DNA of 64,000 nucleotides from Chara braunii (lineage: Eukaryota; Streptophyta; Charophyceae; Charales; Characeae), in NCBI GenBank assembly GCA_003427395.1, contig BFEA01000181.1, positions 2,363,707-2,427,706 on the forward strand, in the 5' to 3' direction. How positions within the stretch are numbered: position 1 is the stretch's first letter; each line of letters opens with the position of its first letter. This document shows, in pieces, positions 53,523 through 64,000 of this stretch. The translations under genes and the position numbers were made by a program. The notes below the pieces were generated by a model, which ran no database searches, was not told the DNA's origin, and saw nothing but the letters and a program-made list of their open reading frames with translations.

Positions 53523-54478
53523 CATACGCCATAGCCAACCACCTCGCACCTTCTTCCTCCTCCATCTCCATCACCCATCCACCATAGCCAACCACCTCGC
53601 ACCTTCTTCCTCCTCCACCTCCATCACCCATCTACCATGGCCAACCACCTTTCACCTTCTTCTTCCTCCACCCTGGGGCCAACCACGTGCACCTTCTCCT
53701 TCCTCATCTCCATCACCCATCCATCATAGCCGACCACCTTGCTCCCTCCTCCACCTGCATTACCCATCCGCCAAAACTAACCACCTTGCACCTTCTTACT
53801 CCTCCACCTCCATCAGCCATCCACCATAGCCAACCACCTCGTACCTTCTTCCTCCTTCCCCTCCATCACTCCTCCATGGCTAACCTGCTCGCACCTTCTT
53901 CTCTTTCCACCTCCATCACCCTTCCGCCATAGCCAACCACCTTGCACCTTCTTCTTCCTCCACCTCCATCACCCATCCACCATAGTCAACCATTTTGCAC
54001 GTTCTTCTTTTTCCACCGCCATCACCCATCCACCATTCTTCTTCCTCCACCTCCATCACTCATCCACCATGGCCAATCATCTTGCATCTTCTTATTCCTC
54101 CACCTCCATCACCCATTTACTATAGCCAAACACTTTGCACCTTCTTCATCCTCCATTTATCACCCATCCATCATAGCCAACCACCTTGCACCTGCTCCTC
54201 CCTCCACCTCCATCAGCCATCCACCATAGCTAACCACCTTGCACCTTCTTCCTCCTCCACGTCCATCAACCATTTACCTGTTACGCACCTTGCGCTTCTT
54301 CATCCACGTCCATCACCCATCCACCATAGCCAACCACCTTGCATCTTCTTCCTCCACCTCTGTCACCTATCCACCATAGCCAAACCACGTTGCACCTTCT
54401 TCTTCCAACCACCTCACCTTCTTCCTTCTCCACCTTCATCACCAATCCACCGTGGCTGACAACCTTGCACCTTCTCCC
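53523..54478 (-). repeat. ~50-bp minisatellite array, reverse orientation
   Basis: Units of the form CATAGCCAACCACCTTGCAC-CTTCTTCCTCCACCTCCATC-ACCCATCCAC, the reverse complement of the array at 1-731, with many point changes and short deletions. Pro/His/Ser-rich frames across it are artefacts. Confidence 0.95.
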
Positions 54479-54506
54479 TATTAGGTAAAAGGATAGGATG
54501 AGTAAC

Positions 54507-54544
<38 letters not shown>
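54507..54544. repeat. (CT)n microsatellite
   Basis: TCTCTC run of about 38 bp. Confidence 0.97.
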
Positions 54545-54547
<3 letters not shown>

Positions 54548-54754
54548 CCGCCAACTCTCCTCCTTCGCCTCCACATTCTAAGCTAAACAGTTCATCCCTT
54601 CTGCATTTTGGCATGCGACTAACCCATCCCCGCTCACTTGCCACATTGCCAGGGAATAAACGGCAAAAGAACATTGATCTCACTTGCTAGAGAAAGAGGA
54701 CAAGGGAGGGTGTTGGTCCCTTGTGCCACCAAGAGGAGAAAGATTTAAGGGTTG

Positions 54755-54757
<3 letters not shown>

Positions 54758-54812
<55 letters not shown>
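54758..54812. repeat. (CT)n microsatellite
   Basis: CTCTCT run of about 55 bp, the second of the pair. Confidence 0.97.
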
Positions 54813-54815
<3 letters not shown>

Positions 54816-57800
54816 CGCTGACTCTCTTCCTCCACATCAACATTCTAGGCTAAACCGTTCATCCCTTTTGCATCGTGGCATGTGACTAACCCATCCCCGC
54901 TCACTTGCCACATTGCCAAGGAACGAACGGTGAAAGAGGGCAAGTGGAGGGCACCTGGAGGGTGTTGGTCCCTTGTGCCAGCAAGAGGAAAAGGATTCGA
55001 GGGTTGAAAGGACTTGAGAATCGAAAGGACTTGAGAATCAAAAGGGTTCGAGGATTGAAGGGTCATGAGGATTGGAAGGGCTTGTTGATTAAGAGAAGGT
55101 CAGTTGGCTCGACCAGCACCCGGAATGCATGACAGAAAGAAGAGAGACGAGAGAAGAGCAATGAATAAGGAGAAGGAACCAAAAGAAAAAGAATAGACAT
55201 GCGAGAGGGATAATGTGTTGATCCCAATTGTGGGCTGTTTGTGTTCCTATATTGCATTGAGTGTGCAAGTGAGTAACCCATATAAATGCCTTGAGGAAAA
55301 CAACGCCCGGCGAGATCGGGGTTGGGAAAGGAAAAGGACCGAGAATGGGTTGTGAACGGAACCCTCGCCGAGGTTGAGCCTTTGTTGTATGCTGCTACCC
55401 TTTTGAAAGAAAATAAAAGGGACTGGATTATTGAATGTTGGCAAGGATGTTGGACAGAGAAGAGGACCATAGGGTTCCATGAGTGTGTGGGTGGGCCCCC
55501 GAGGACCATTGGAACAAGATATGGGGGCCAGTGACTAATGCAAATTGTGTAGGATGTAAGCACTTAGGTCGCCAAGAGGTTGGGAAAAGAGGGGCGCTTG
55601 TGTGGCAGTAAGGGCCACGTGACTTGGATAGCAGGCCTAAGCTGAGGGGCGAGTTCTCTGTCTCGTTGATGCCACAAGACTTTGCACCTAGGTGGTGGAT
55701 GCGTGTCCCAAGGAGGACACTTGGCCTACGCATAAAGAATGACGAACTCTCAAAGAATCCCTTGGACTCTGTGAGTATCGGACGGAGCAATTGGCTGTAG
55801 TGGAGGATTAGCGAGACTATCCACCTAGTGCGAGGGCTGAGCTACATCCCCAATGTCAAAGCTCTCTCTCTCTCTCTCTCGTTGGCCCACCCCCATCCAT
55901 CTCATAGCACTAGGTGGGGGTGACTCTGTGACGAATGATCCGGAGGGCACTTCAGTAAGTTTGTGTGCGTAAGTTGAGCCAATTGGGACCTGTTGAAGGG
56001 TCGACTCGAGCTTGAAAGTCTATTAGGGTAAGGCGCTACAAAAATGGTGGAGGTGCCCGGTAGGGGTTAAATTGACCTTTATCTACCCAAAGGGGGCGCC
56101 CGACGCATGGCTGTGTATGTAACTAAAGAGAGGGAAATATTTAGTTGTGCTTGCTCTTTTCCTGGAGAGAATCAGAGTCTAGTGTGGTTGGGTGCATGGC
56201 GTGGCCAGACTTGGAGGTACAACATGTTCGGTTGCACGAGTGCTTGATTGCTCAGGTCGCTCCTTGCGAAGGAGTGCCTCTAGCCCCCCTTTTGCAGGGG
56301 CTGGTGTCCGCCAATCTGGGGAGGCATATGGCATGTCGCAGGTTTACCCTTCCTCTTCGTCTGAAAGAAGGGCAACGATTACTTGGCAGGCGGTTGGTGT
56401 TCTGGTTTCGGCCGGGGCGAAATAAAAATCTCGCGGCGAAGTGATCCGGCCGGACGGGTACTTCGATATGTTTCTTTTTGAGCCCGTGTCAAAAGGGGTT
56501 CACCGCACGTACACTTGAAATTGCCTGAAGGAATCCATATGAACATAATGGTTATCTAAAATGAACAATCGTGCCCTATGAATTGACAGGTGAAGCAAGA
56601 AAAAGAGAATGGAGTTGCTAGACTCCTAAGAAAACTAGCTCACCTTTGAAGATGCTCACGAGAAAGAACCAACCACTATGCATGGAAGCAGAGTGACACA
56701 CATTGGGAGATATGGGTAGGATGCACTGTGACACCAAGGGAAAGACACTTGTTTATGTGTGTTTTGCTTGAGACTTGAGATTGCTTGAGAGGGGGCGTGA
56801 GTGTCCTTCCTGCGGAAGGGAAGGAAGTAAGTTTGAATTTACCGAGGAGGGTTGTGAAAAGGTGTTTCCCAAAGGTGGTCCTTTGTCCCATGTGCAAGGG
56901 GTGGTCCTCCGAGCTGTTGGTGGGAGTTGGTGTCACCGATTTGGCCAGTAGCATTCGCACCGGGAGGGGTTGAGCCATGCTCGAACCTTGCCTAGTGGGG
57001 TGTGAAAAGTCACCTCGGAGGAGGCAGTTGTTGTCGGCTGGCGGAAGAAAGACCATCATACGTAGAAAAGGGGAATGCCTTGGGGGATGACCAGTAGCCT
57101 CCCGAACCGGTGGGGGAAGGACGAGTTCCAGACGAACCAAAGGATGTGAATGCCCGGATTGTGAGCCTGGACTCCTACCTTCAGTACGCGGGGTGATTCC
57201 TTGTGTCAGCGGGGGGGTATTCTAGGCATCGGAGAGGGGTGATACCCTATGCCGAAGTTTGGGCATCGCGCTCACGACTGTTGAGCGATGTTTGAAGTGG
57301 GGTGGACACTTAGGTGTTGGAAGCCCCACTAAAAGTGACGTGGAGAGACCACGCTTGGGAAAAAGCAGGCGGGGGGATGACTGGCTAGTGTGTGAAAGTG
57401 CCTGATTTTTATTTGTCTTCCTCTGTGAGCTTGGTTGTGGAAGGAGCTGTGGGACGGGACCATGATTGTAGTCTATTTTTTCCCTATTCTAAGTCTACAC
57501 GAGTGAGTGAAGATTGTGAGGAGGAAATCGAGGTTAGATTGAAAAGAACCAAGAAAAGGAACATAGGGAGTGAGACCAACAAAAGAAGTCAGGCTCGCTC
57601 AGAGGAGGGGGAGGTAACTTATGTGAGACCTTGATAGGGGGTCTGAAAAACTTTGATCCAGGGCATAAAATGTCTGGACCGAAGGAGGGGATCAATACCT
57701 CATTGCGGAAACAAGAATCGGGTGATGGAACGACGATGGTGCGGTGGTAGTCCTCTCCTATCTATTCCAGTGGACCAGAAATGTCGATAGATGTGAAGGA

Positions 57801-59036
57801 AGGGGTGTCAGTTGTCCTACCAGTAGAATAGACTTTGACGGATTTGGAGTCGGCCTACCAACCATAATGATGGATGAAGGGGATGGATTCCTCTTAGGAG
57901 AAATTACGTGGAGCAGAGTCAGTATAACAAGACTGTCGCCAAGCTTAATCGATTTGGAATTCCGAGGGACAGTGGAAACTAGGGGATGGATTTACCTGTA
58001 TCAAGAAGGGAAAATGATATGGTTGTAGACTTGGCCCTAGGGATTGTTTCGTATGACTTGTTCAAACGGGCAGAACGGTAAGTGGTGCTGGCTGCATATC
58101 AACGGGTAGAGATGGAATTGGATGGGGAAGCGTTTGGGTGGAGCTTGGGGATAAGCACAATGTGAGGCGGTCGTGTAGAATAACGCGATGTGTCCTACCT
58201 TCATTCATTGTGGATGCTTTCAGGACCCGGAGGAGCTTAGTGCGAATGTGGCAGTCAATGACAAACCTCGGGCTGTATCAATGTGCCAGAGAGGACTAGT
58301 TGTTTATAGAACTAAAGGCCACTTTGAAGGTATCTGGGGAGAAGAAATAGTAGAAATTTTGAATTGTCTCGACACGGACTACATCTATGTCTCATGCGCT
58401 ACTAGTTGGAAGATAATATAGGAATTTGGCGATAGGAGAAAATTTCCTAGAAGGGATAGCAAAACTATTCCAAGAAGGGGAGGACAATTTGCTCGAAGAA
58501 GACGAAGATGATGAAATAAAGGTCTTATACGTTTAAAGAAGAGGGCTATATCTAGACAGTTGAAAGGGATGTCGGCATTGTGCAGGGAAAGGGGAATGGA
58601 CAGAGAGCACCCCCTGTACAATAGGTTGTTTGAGGGAAGAATGCCAAGGCAACTCAAAAGTGGTGCTGAAATGCTTGTACCGGTAGGAAGGTTGGGAAGA
58701 AATGGCAGAAGAAAGTGTACGAGCTTCTGGGAAGGTTTGCTTTTTACAAACGGGCTAGCATGTGTTATGTACTCTATTAGCGTCAGGATAGAATCCGATG
58801 TGGTTCTTAGGAGACACTGAGCAATGGACTCGGGATGAAGGGGAAAAATTAACCAACGAAGGATGGGATGAGGTCAACGAAGGATGGGATGAGGTCAATA
58901 GTGGTGTCGTGATGGGGGGCTGGAAGGAACTCAAACCACCCTGTCAGCGAACACGGGCCTAGGTACCGGGGTTTGTGGCCAAATGGTTCGGGGGTTATGA
59001 TCACATCTTGGAAGTGGCAGAATCCCTAGAACATGT

Positions 59037-59270
59037 GTGTATCGAGTTCTCTTAGTTGAGCGACGAGTTCTACGAAATCTCTTTGGAAAGGCGCCTTTTT
59101 ATGACAACGGAGCCAAGGAAGTCCTCACTATTTTGCGGACAATAAGGGACAATCCTACTGAGGTAGATTACGAAACAAGGGATGCTATAATCCGTTGCGA
59201 GGTCGCGACGACCGCTTCCTACGTGGACGATGTATTCTTCTTGTTCGAAGTGCAATGGTTCGACGAGTGA
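59037..59270 (+). pseudogene. unidentified coding relic 1
   Basis: 77 residues beginning MYRVLLVERRVLRNLF, with GAKEVLTILRTIRDNP and ending DDVFFLFEVQWFDE. A related phrase, VLLVNDEVFWDVNRRELF, is readable near 60118-60170 in the same orientation, so similar coding may be repeated inside the region. No known family recognised; too short and isolated to be a working gene. Confidence 0.35.
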
Positions 59271-60732
59271 GATAGCCTCCGGACGCGCAGGGCACAAAAA
59301 TAATTGTGAAAGGGGCTAATTGTAAAAAAACAGGAAGTAAAGTGAAAGAAGGGTGTACAATATGTGGATTAATTGTGTAATTCAAGAAGATTAAGACAAA
59401 AGCGTGCAAATTCTTGTGGGTGGAAGTGTTGACTGCAGACAAAAAATAGGGAGGTGCCGCACGAAGACCCGGAGATGAATGCTTTGGAAACACTAACCTT
59501 TTGGTTTCCTGTTGCAACGCGAAATAGATGGTGGAACAAAGATTAGCATGCCCACAAGAAGTGAGATCCGAAACCCCATAGTGGACTGGGTAGGAAAAAA
59601 CTCGTAGAGAACATTTTGTATTTGGTAGTGAAGGGGGAATGACGTCCAAAAGGTGAGCACGACGGTTGCAATTTGGACCCTCGAGGGTGTGTTCATGCAA
59701 AGGGGGTGTTGTATCTGTCAAAAGACAGATGACACACTTTCGAAACCACATTGGCATCAAGAAGGGACCCGAGAGACATGCTTGAAGGAGCATGCCAAGT
59801 AACTTGGTAAGAAGCGTTCAAGTTCGCGATCCCGAGCGATATGATGTGACGATCGAGGTAGGAATCACCATGGTAGGAACCTCTATATTGCCAATCGAAA
59901 AACGTTCGGATGAAGTTACCACCTTTCCTACCCCAACGGATGGGCGGTACTGAGCATGTCAGACAACTTGTAGCGGCTCTGGCCGGCCTGGACTTCGAAG
60001 GGGTCATATCGGGCGTACCGAGAGTATTACAGGGCCTTCTTAGAGATGGGGTCGTTTGACGAAGAGCAAGCATATGAAGTCTTGCGCATATTGCGTGCGG
60101 CAGTAACAACAAGAGGGTTCTGTTAGTGAATGACGAAGTGTTTTGGGACGTTAATAGGAGGGAACTATTTAAACGATGTATTCTGACTATTCGAGTCACC
60201 GAAAGAATATAGACGATTCCAGGACGAAAAACAAAGATAGTGTAATGAGAAAAGCGAGATAAGAAGAAGAATGTGATGAAAGGAGGGAGATGATAGGCAT
60301 GCGTTCAACAAATGAGAATAACCACAAACTATATTCACTTCTTTTTGGATTATTCAGGAGCTCGCCAGTCGGCAATGGTGGGGAGACGTGTTCCGCCCAC
60401 CATGACAACCTATGTACCCCCACCTACCTACGGATCACGACAATTGGTGGGAGGTTTCGCTTCCGGCAAACTATGAAATCCGAGAAATTGACGTAGAATG
60501 GTTGGCTGTAACTCTGGGAAGAAACAACCTTTATGATGGTAGCCTGCATATGGAGCGACATGAGGCTTAATCAAGGAATTGAGGATGACCTATATACGAA
60601 GCTAAGGGTTACCATGACTTTATACATGCTAGAAATCGGGTTGCACATGCTAGAGACCAGAGTAGCTCAGGGGCATGGGCCGGCACCGAGTTTCAAAAGG
60701 GTATAGGTCAAGAAATCCGGCAGAGAAGGAAA

Positions 60733-61050
60733 GTGGGCATGAGAACTAGGGTAGAAGTAGGAGGTTGGCGGGACGTCAGGGCCCCGACACACCAACTACG
60801 GTGCAGGATGCCTCGATTCATGATCAACCTTATTTTCGGCAACCTCTCGAGGGCGAGGGACTTGATGAATGCGTCACTACTTTGGATACCTCACTTTCGA
60901 CCACAAACAATGAGGATTTTCTATGACATGTCTGTAGAACATGGACCGTTCTGGGGAATCAGGGCGTGGGAATTACTTGAGCTCATTGACATTCTAGTAT
61001 TTGAGACGTCACGGTTGTCCTACTCAGAGTATGGGCCAATGATTCTGTGA
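60733..61050 (+). pseudogene. unidentified coding relic 2
   Basis: 105 residues with LRCRMPRFMINLIFGNLSRA, DLMNASLLWIPHF, RIFYDMSVEHGPFWGI and WELLELIDILVFETSRLSYS. The mix of helix-forming and aromatic residues and the lack of low complexity make it look like true former coding. A stop follows, and GA-rich sequence continues in the same frame only briefly. No family recognised. Confidence 0.35.
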
Positions 61051-61293
61051 GAGAGAGAGATGGGGGAGAAGTACTTGGCAAGGGTGGCTCAGCCATTCGA
61101 AGAACGCGCAAACCAGGTAGGGCTTGAGGAACAAATGTGAGAAACTTATGTAGGATTCGTTTAACCGGAATGTTACCCCGCGATTTGCAGACTACAAATA
61201 GGAAAATGACTATTTAGTCGAGGTCGCCCGGATTCCCGGAGGATGTAGGGGTCGGTACAATCTGGCAGGATGAAAGGGCCTAAAAACTGGGGG

Positions 61294-61429
61294 GCTTTGG
61301 TGGTGGTTTGTTGCAAGAACCCCTGGAATGGCAACTCTTCAACCACCTAGAATCCGCAAGGGCTTTGGTGGTGGTTTGTTGCAAGAACCCCTCGAATGGC
61401 AGCCCTTCAACCACCTAGAATCCGTAAGG
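61294..61429 (+). repeat. 68-bp tandem duplication
   Basis: Two copies starting GCTTTGGTGGTGGTTTGTTG at 61294 and 61362, few mismatches. Confidence 0.92.
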
Positions 61430-61968
61430 GGTATGTACTTTGCAGAGGGACGATATAATGGAAGACCCGGATGAGGTCACAATGAGGTACCAACCAGCAG
61501 CAAACTAGGCTTGGAAAGCATTCGAGAGGCATAGGTGGGGTAATCATTCTACTTATCCTTCCGGCATGCGAATTTGGTAGAATCGACCATCGAAGTTGCG
61601 AGGCAAAGGGAGAACAAATAGGTGTACAAGGTAGGTAAACCCCAAGGAGTACAGGAATGTAGGACCCGGTTGGACATGAGGTCAGGAGGGTCATGGGGAA
61701 GAAGCAGTATCGAACCCTTTTAGGGCCACCTTGCTATCGATATACGTTCCTGAGCAAGTCGTATGATGAGGTGGCAAGCTTTTGCTTTTACCTATCTCAT
61801 AGGGACACATTAAAGTTGCAACAATTGTTCTTCAGGGGGTTTGCATGACCAAAGAAGGAGAAGACCTGGTCTTGCTAGGATTCTTCGAACTTATGATGAA
61901 GGACACAACTTTGATCGAGTCCGAGCTGCTTCACGAAGTATAGGACTGCAGAGCCTAAAGGATGGCTC

Positions 61969-63300
61969 TTAGGTAAAACGATAGGATAAGTACGAGTGGG
62001 GTTTTTTATTAGGAATGTAAGGATTTTCTCTCGCTCTTTCCACCATCCGCCAACTTTTTTCTTTCGCCTCCACATTCTAAGCTAAACCCTTCATCCCTTC
62101 TGCATCTTGGCATGTGACTAACCCATCCTCGCCCACTTGCCACATTGCCAGAGAACGAACGGTGAAAGAACTTTGACCTCACTTGTTGGACAAAGAGGGC
62201 AAGGGAGGGTTGCTGGTCCCTTGCACCACCAAGAGGAAAAGGACTCGAGGGCTTAATGGACTTGAGAATTGAAGGGGACTTGAGGATAGAAGGACTTGCT
62301 GATTAAGAGAAGGTCAGTTGACTCTACCAACACCCAAATGCATGACAAAAAGAAGAGAGTGTCGGAGACAAGAGAAGAGCAATGAATGAGGAGAAGGAAT
62401 CAAACGAAAAAGAATAGACACGTGGAAGGGATTATGTGTTGACCCCAAAGGGGGCCTGTCTGTGTTCCTGTATTGCATTGAGTGTGTAGGTGAGTAGCTC
62501 ATAAAAGTGCATTGAGCAAGACGGCGCGCGGCGAGACCGGGGGTGAAAGGAAAAGGAGCGAGAATGGGTTGCAAACGTAAACCTCACCCATAATTGAGCC
62601 TTTGTTGTATGCTCCTTACCTTTTGGTAGAAAAGAAGAGAGACGACATGATTGAATGTTGGCAAGGATGTTGGAGGGATGAGAGGACCATAGTGTCCCAT
62701 GAGCGTGTGGGCGGGGCCCGGAAAAGACTAAGGGGCGTGTAGAGAAGCATTGGAACAGGATATGTAGATGAATGACTAGTGCAAAGTGTGTAGGTTGTAA
62801 GCACTCGGATCGACAAGAGGCCGGCAACAAAGGGGCGCCCTAGTTTGGCAATAAGGGCCACGTGACTTAGTTAGCAGGTCAAGCTGATGGGTGAGTTTTT
62901 TGTCTCGTCGATGCCGCTAGACTCAACACCTAGGAAATGGATGTGTGGCCGAAGGAGGACACTTGGCCTACACAAGGAAATACGAACTCTCGAGGAATCC
63001 CTTGCACTGTGCTAGTATTGGAAGGAGCAATTGGCTGCAAACACAATAAAGTATCGAGGATGGACGCTTGTCGAGGATCAACGGGATTACCAACCTAGTG
63101 TGAGGGCTGAGCAACATTCCCAATGTCAAAGCTCTCTTGCTCATTGGCCCACCCCCATCCATCTCATAGTACTAGGTGGGGGTGACTCTGTGATGAACGC
63201 TCAATGCCATGGGTATGTGCGTGGGTGGAGCTCAACCAATCGGGACCCGCTGAAGGGGGGTCGACTTTGGCTCGAAAGTCTAACAAGGTGGGGTCTTACA
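61969..63300 (+). mobile_element. long direct repeat, copy 2 (LTR-like)
   Basis: Starts TTAGGTAAAACGATAGGAT and ends GTGGGGTCTTACA. Similar to 54482-56040 but clearly diverged, and without the long CT runs. Followed at once by the Gag fragment, so either a breakpoint or the edge of another element lies at 63300. Confidence 0.6.
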
Positions 63301-64000
63301 CCGGTCTGGCCAACCAACAGCGGGGCAGGGGTAGAGGAAGTTATGCCCTTGCCAACACAGGTTTCACAGGAGGAGGGGGCCAAGGTTACCCACAACATTT
63401 AGGGATCACTGCAGGTGAGCCCTCGCATACGATGCAGAGGTACCTTCCTAAAGTGTGGAGAGGCCGGATATATAGTTTCTTTTGCCCAAATTAGAGGAGG
63501 CCCCCAAAAGATAACAGGCGGTAGGGGTAGCAGCTGCCCCTATAGGGGTTTTGGAAATCCAGGTAGGAAAGGTGTGCGTTGATGAAGATACCTCTTGTCC
63601 AAAGACCCCAACCGCAGAGGCTGGCGAAACCCCCCACCTTGCTAGCTGTGCAGAGATTGCTTGTGTTAGAATCTCTAGGTGGTTCACTCGCAGGCATAGG
63701 CGATGAACTGATTACTCGTCGCAAAGCTTGGGCCGTATTGCAGGAGGCGCAAAAATTATAAGCCCCCAACTTGCTAGTTGTCCAGAGATCGCTTGTGTTA
63801 GAATCTCTCTAGGTGGTTCCCTCGCAGGCATAGGCGATGAACTGATCACTCGTCACAAAGCCTGGGCCGAAATGAAGAAGAAGAAGGGACAAAAATTCTA
63901 GGGGATGTAGAAGTTAATAGAACGAGAGTAGGAGCATTGATTGGCAGTGGATCGACCAATAGCTTCATTAGTAAAAAGGGTCTCAAGAAGCTGCATCTGG
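63301..64000 (+). pseudogene. Ty3/gypsy Gag C-terminus and protease start, truncated by window end
   Basis: GRGRGSYALANTGFTGGGGQGY and a zinc-knuckle-like KCGEAGYIVSFCP (expected GH is GY) near 63450-63490 mark a Gag nucleocapsid end. A 132-bp tandem duplication follows. At about 63940-63990 VGALIGSGSTNSFISKKGLKKL is the protease signature with Gly in place of the catalytic Asp (GALIDSGST expected). Frames break between the parts. The element continues past 64000. Confidence 0.75.
63631..63888 (+). repeat. 132-bp tandem duplication
   Basis: CCCCCACCTTGCTAGCTG at 63631 and CCCCCAACTTGCTAGTTG at 63763. Both copies continue through GAATCTCT..AGGTGGTTC and CATAGGCGATGAACTGAT. Confidence 0.9.

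Larger units (their letters stand above)
54482..56040 (+). mobile_element. long direct repeat, copy 1 (LTR-like)
   Basis: Starts TTAGGTAAAAGGATAGGAT and ends GGTAAGGCGCTACA. Collinear with 61969-63300 (landmarks CTAACCCATCC, CACTTGCCACATTGCC, GAATCG.AAGG, CATAAA.TGC, GTGACTCTGTGA). It contains two (CT)n runs and an internal ~255-bp duplication. After its end, AAAATGGTGGAGGTGCC could be a primer site similar to the tRNA-Ala type TGGTGGAGATGC. No Ty3 domains lie in it. Confidence 0.6.
56041..61968 (+). mobile_element. unidentified region between the direct repeats
   Basis: About 5.9 kb bounded by LTR-like repeats. No Gag, RT, RNase H, integrase or transposase motif recognised. Plus-strand short frames look like decayed coding: 57392-57634, 57744-58028, 59037-59270 (VLTILRTIRDNP, VDDVFFLFEVQWF) and 60733-61050 (RARDLMNASLLWIPHFRPQT, YDMSVEHGPFWGI). 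They read like protein, with mixed hydrophobic and charged residues, but I do not recognise them. It could be the relic of an undescribed transposon or of a gene family. Confidence 0.4.

Noticed and set aside
53687-54459. Pro/His/Ser-rich frames up to 154 codons
   Set aside because: Translation of the reverse minisatellite array.
54281-54683. Arg/Glu-rich minus frames
   Set aside because: They come from the CT microsatellite read as GA codons.
1-64000. CRISPR array or bacterial operon
   Set aside because: Tandem repeats lack unique spacers of constant size, and all identifiable genes are eukaryotic LTR-retrotransposon genes.

Overview
The window is eukaryotic, repeat-dominated nuclear DNA with no recognisable cellular protein gene. 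Almost everything that can be named is Ty3/gypsy (Metaviridae-type) LTR retrotransposon, in at least three sequence families and mostly broken by frameshifts and stops. The rest is satellite, minisatellite, microsatellite, a hAT-like MITE and unidentified repeat sequence. Initiator-tRNA-Met-type primer sites (TGGTATC-GAGC), chromodomain-like integrase ends, plant-style LTR sizes and an organelle-type tRNA-Leu(UAG) point to the green plant lineage. My impression is a streptophyte alga such as Chara or an early-diverging land plant, but this is inference and not proven by the sequence.

Layout. 1-731 is a 53-bp minisatellite. 1027-1111 (minus) is a complete tRNA-Leu(UAG). 1875-2440 is a ~173-bp satellite. 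2449-4679 is a noncoding block ending at the polypurine tract of element 1, a decayed minus-strand Ty3 element (4679-10151). 10152-11544 holds short repeats and the leader, primer site and half LTR of another minus-strand element. That LTR is split by element 2 (plus, 11545-20532), which is complete with both LTRs, PBS, PPT and an AAGG target duplication. 20840-20985 is a paralogous empty copy of that insertion site. 20986-23996 is AT-rich and built of degenerate tandem repeats.

Element 4 (plus, decayed, 5'-truncated) occupies 23997-27400 and resumes at about 36980-37262. It is interrupted by an AT/GC-skewed insert that itself carries element 3 (minus, 28116-36796, complete). Downstream of element 4's PPT comes an LTR start (37263), then microsatellites, then a noncoding block homologous in inverted order to 2900-3800, then the same satellite as at 1875-2440. 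The satellite runs from 39850 to 52910. It is interrupted by a hAT-like MITE (40688-50311), which is itself interrupted by element 5 (minus, 40764-49780, complete, with a 660-N gap in its 5' LTR), and by a solo LTR of the element 3 family (51363-52392, TSD CATC). The minisatellite returns in reverse orientation at 53523-54478. 54482-63300 has two long direct repeats flanking ~5.9 kb of unidentified, possibly once-coding DNA. 63301-64000 enters a further plus-strand Ty3 gag-protease region.

The genes work only as parts of transposons: Gag capsid, aspartic protease, reverse transcriptase, RNase H, and integrase with a chromodomain-like tail. No element looks able to move by itself. Element 5 keeps the longest intact stretch (RT-RNase H, 492 residues). 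The most interesting unexplained structures are the large inverted-homologous noncoding blocks next to family A polypurine tracts, the direct-repeat-bounded unknown element at 54.5-63.3 kb, a leader motif shared by two otherwise divergent families, and the stacked nesting.
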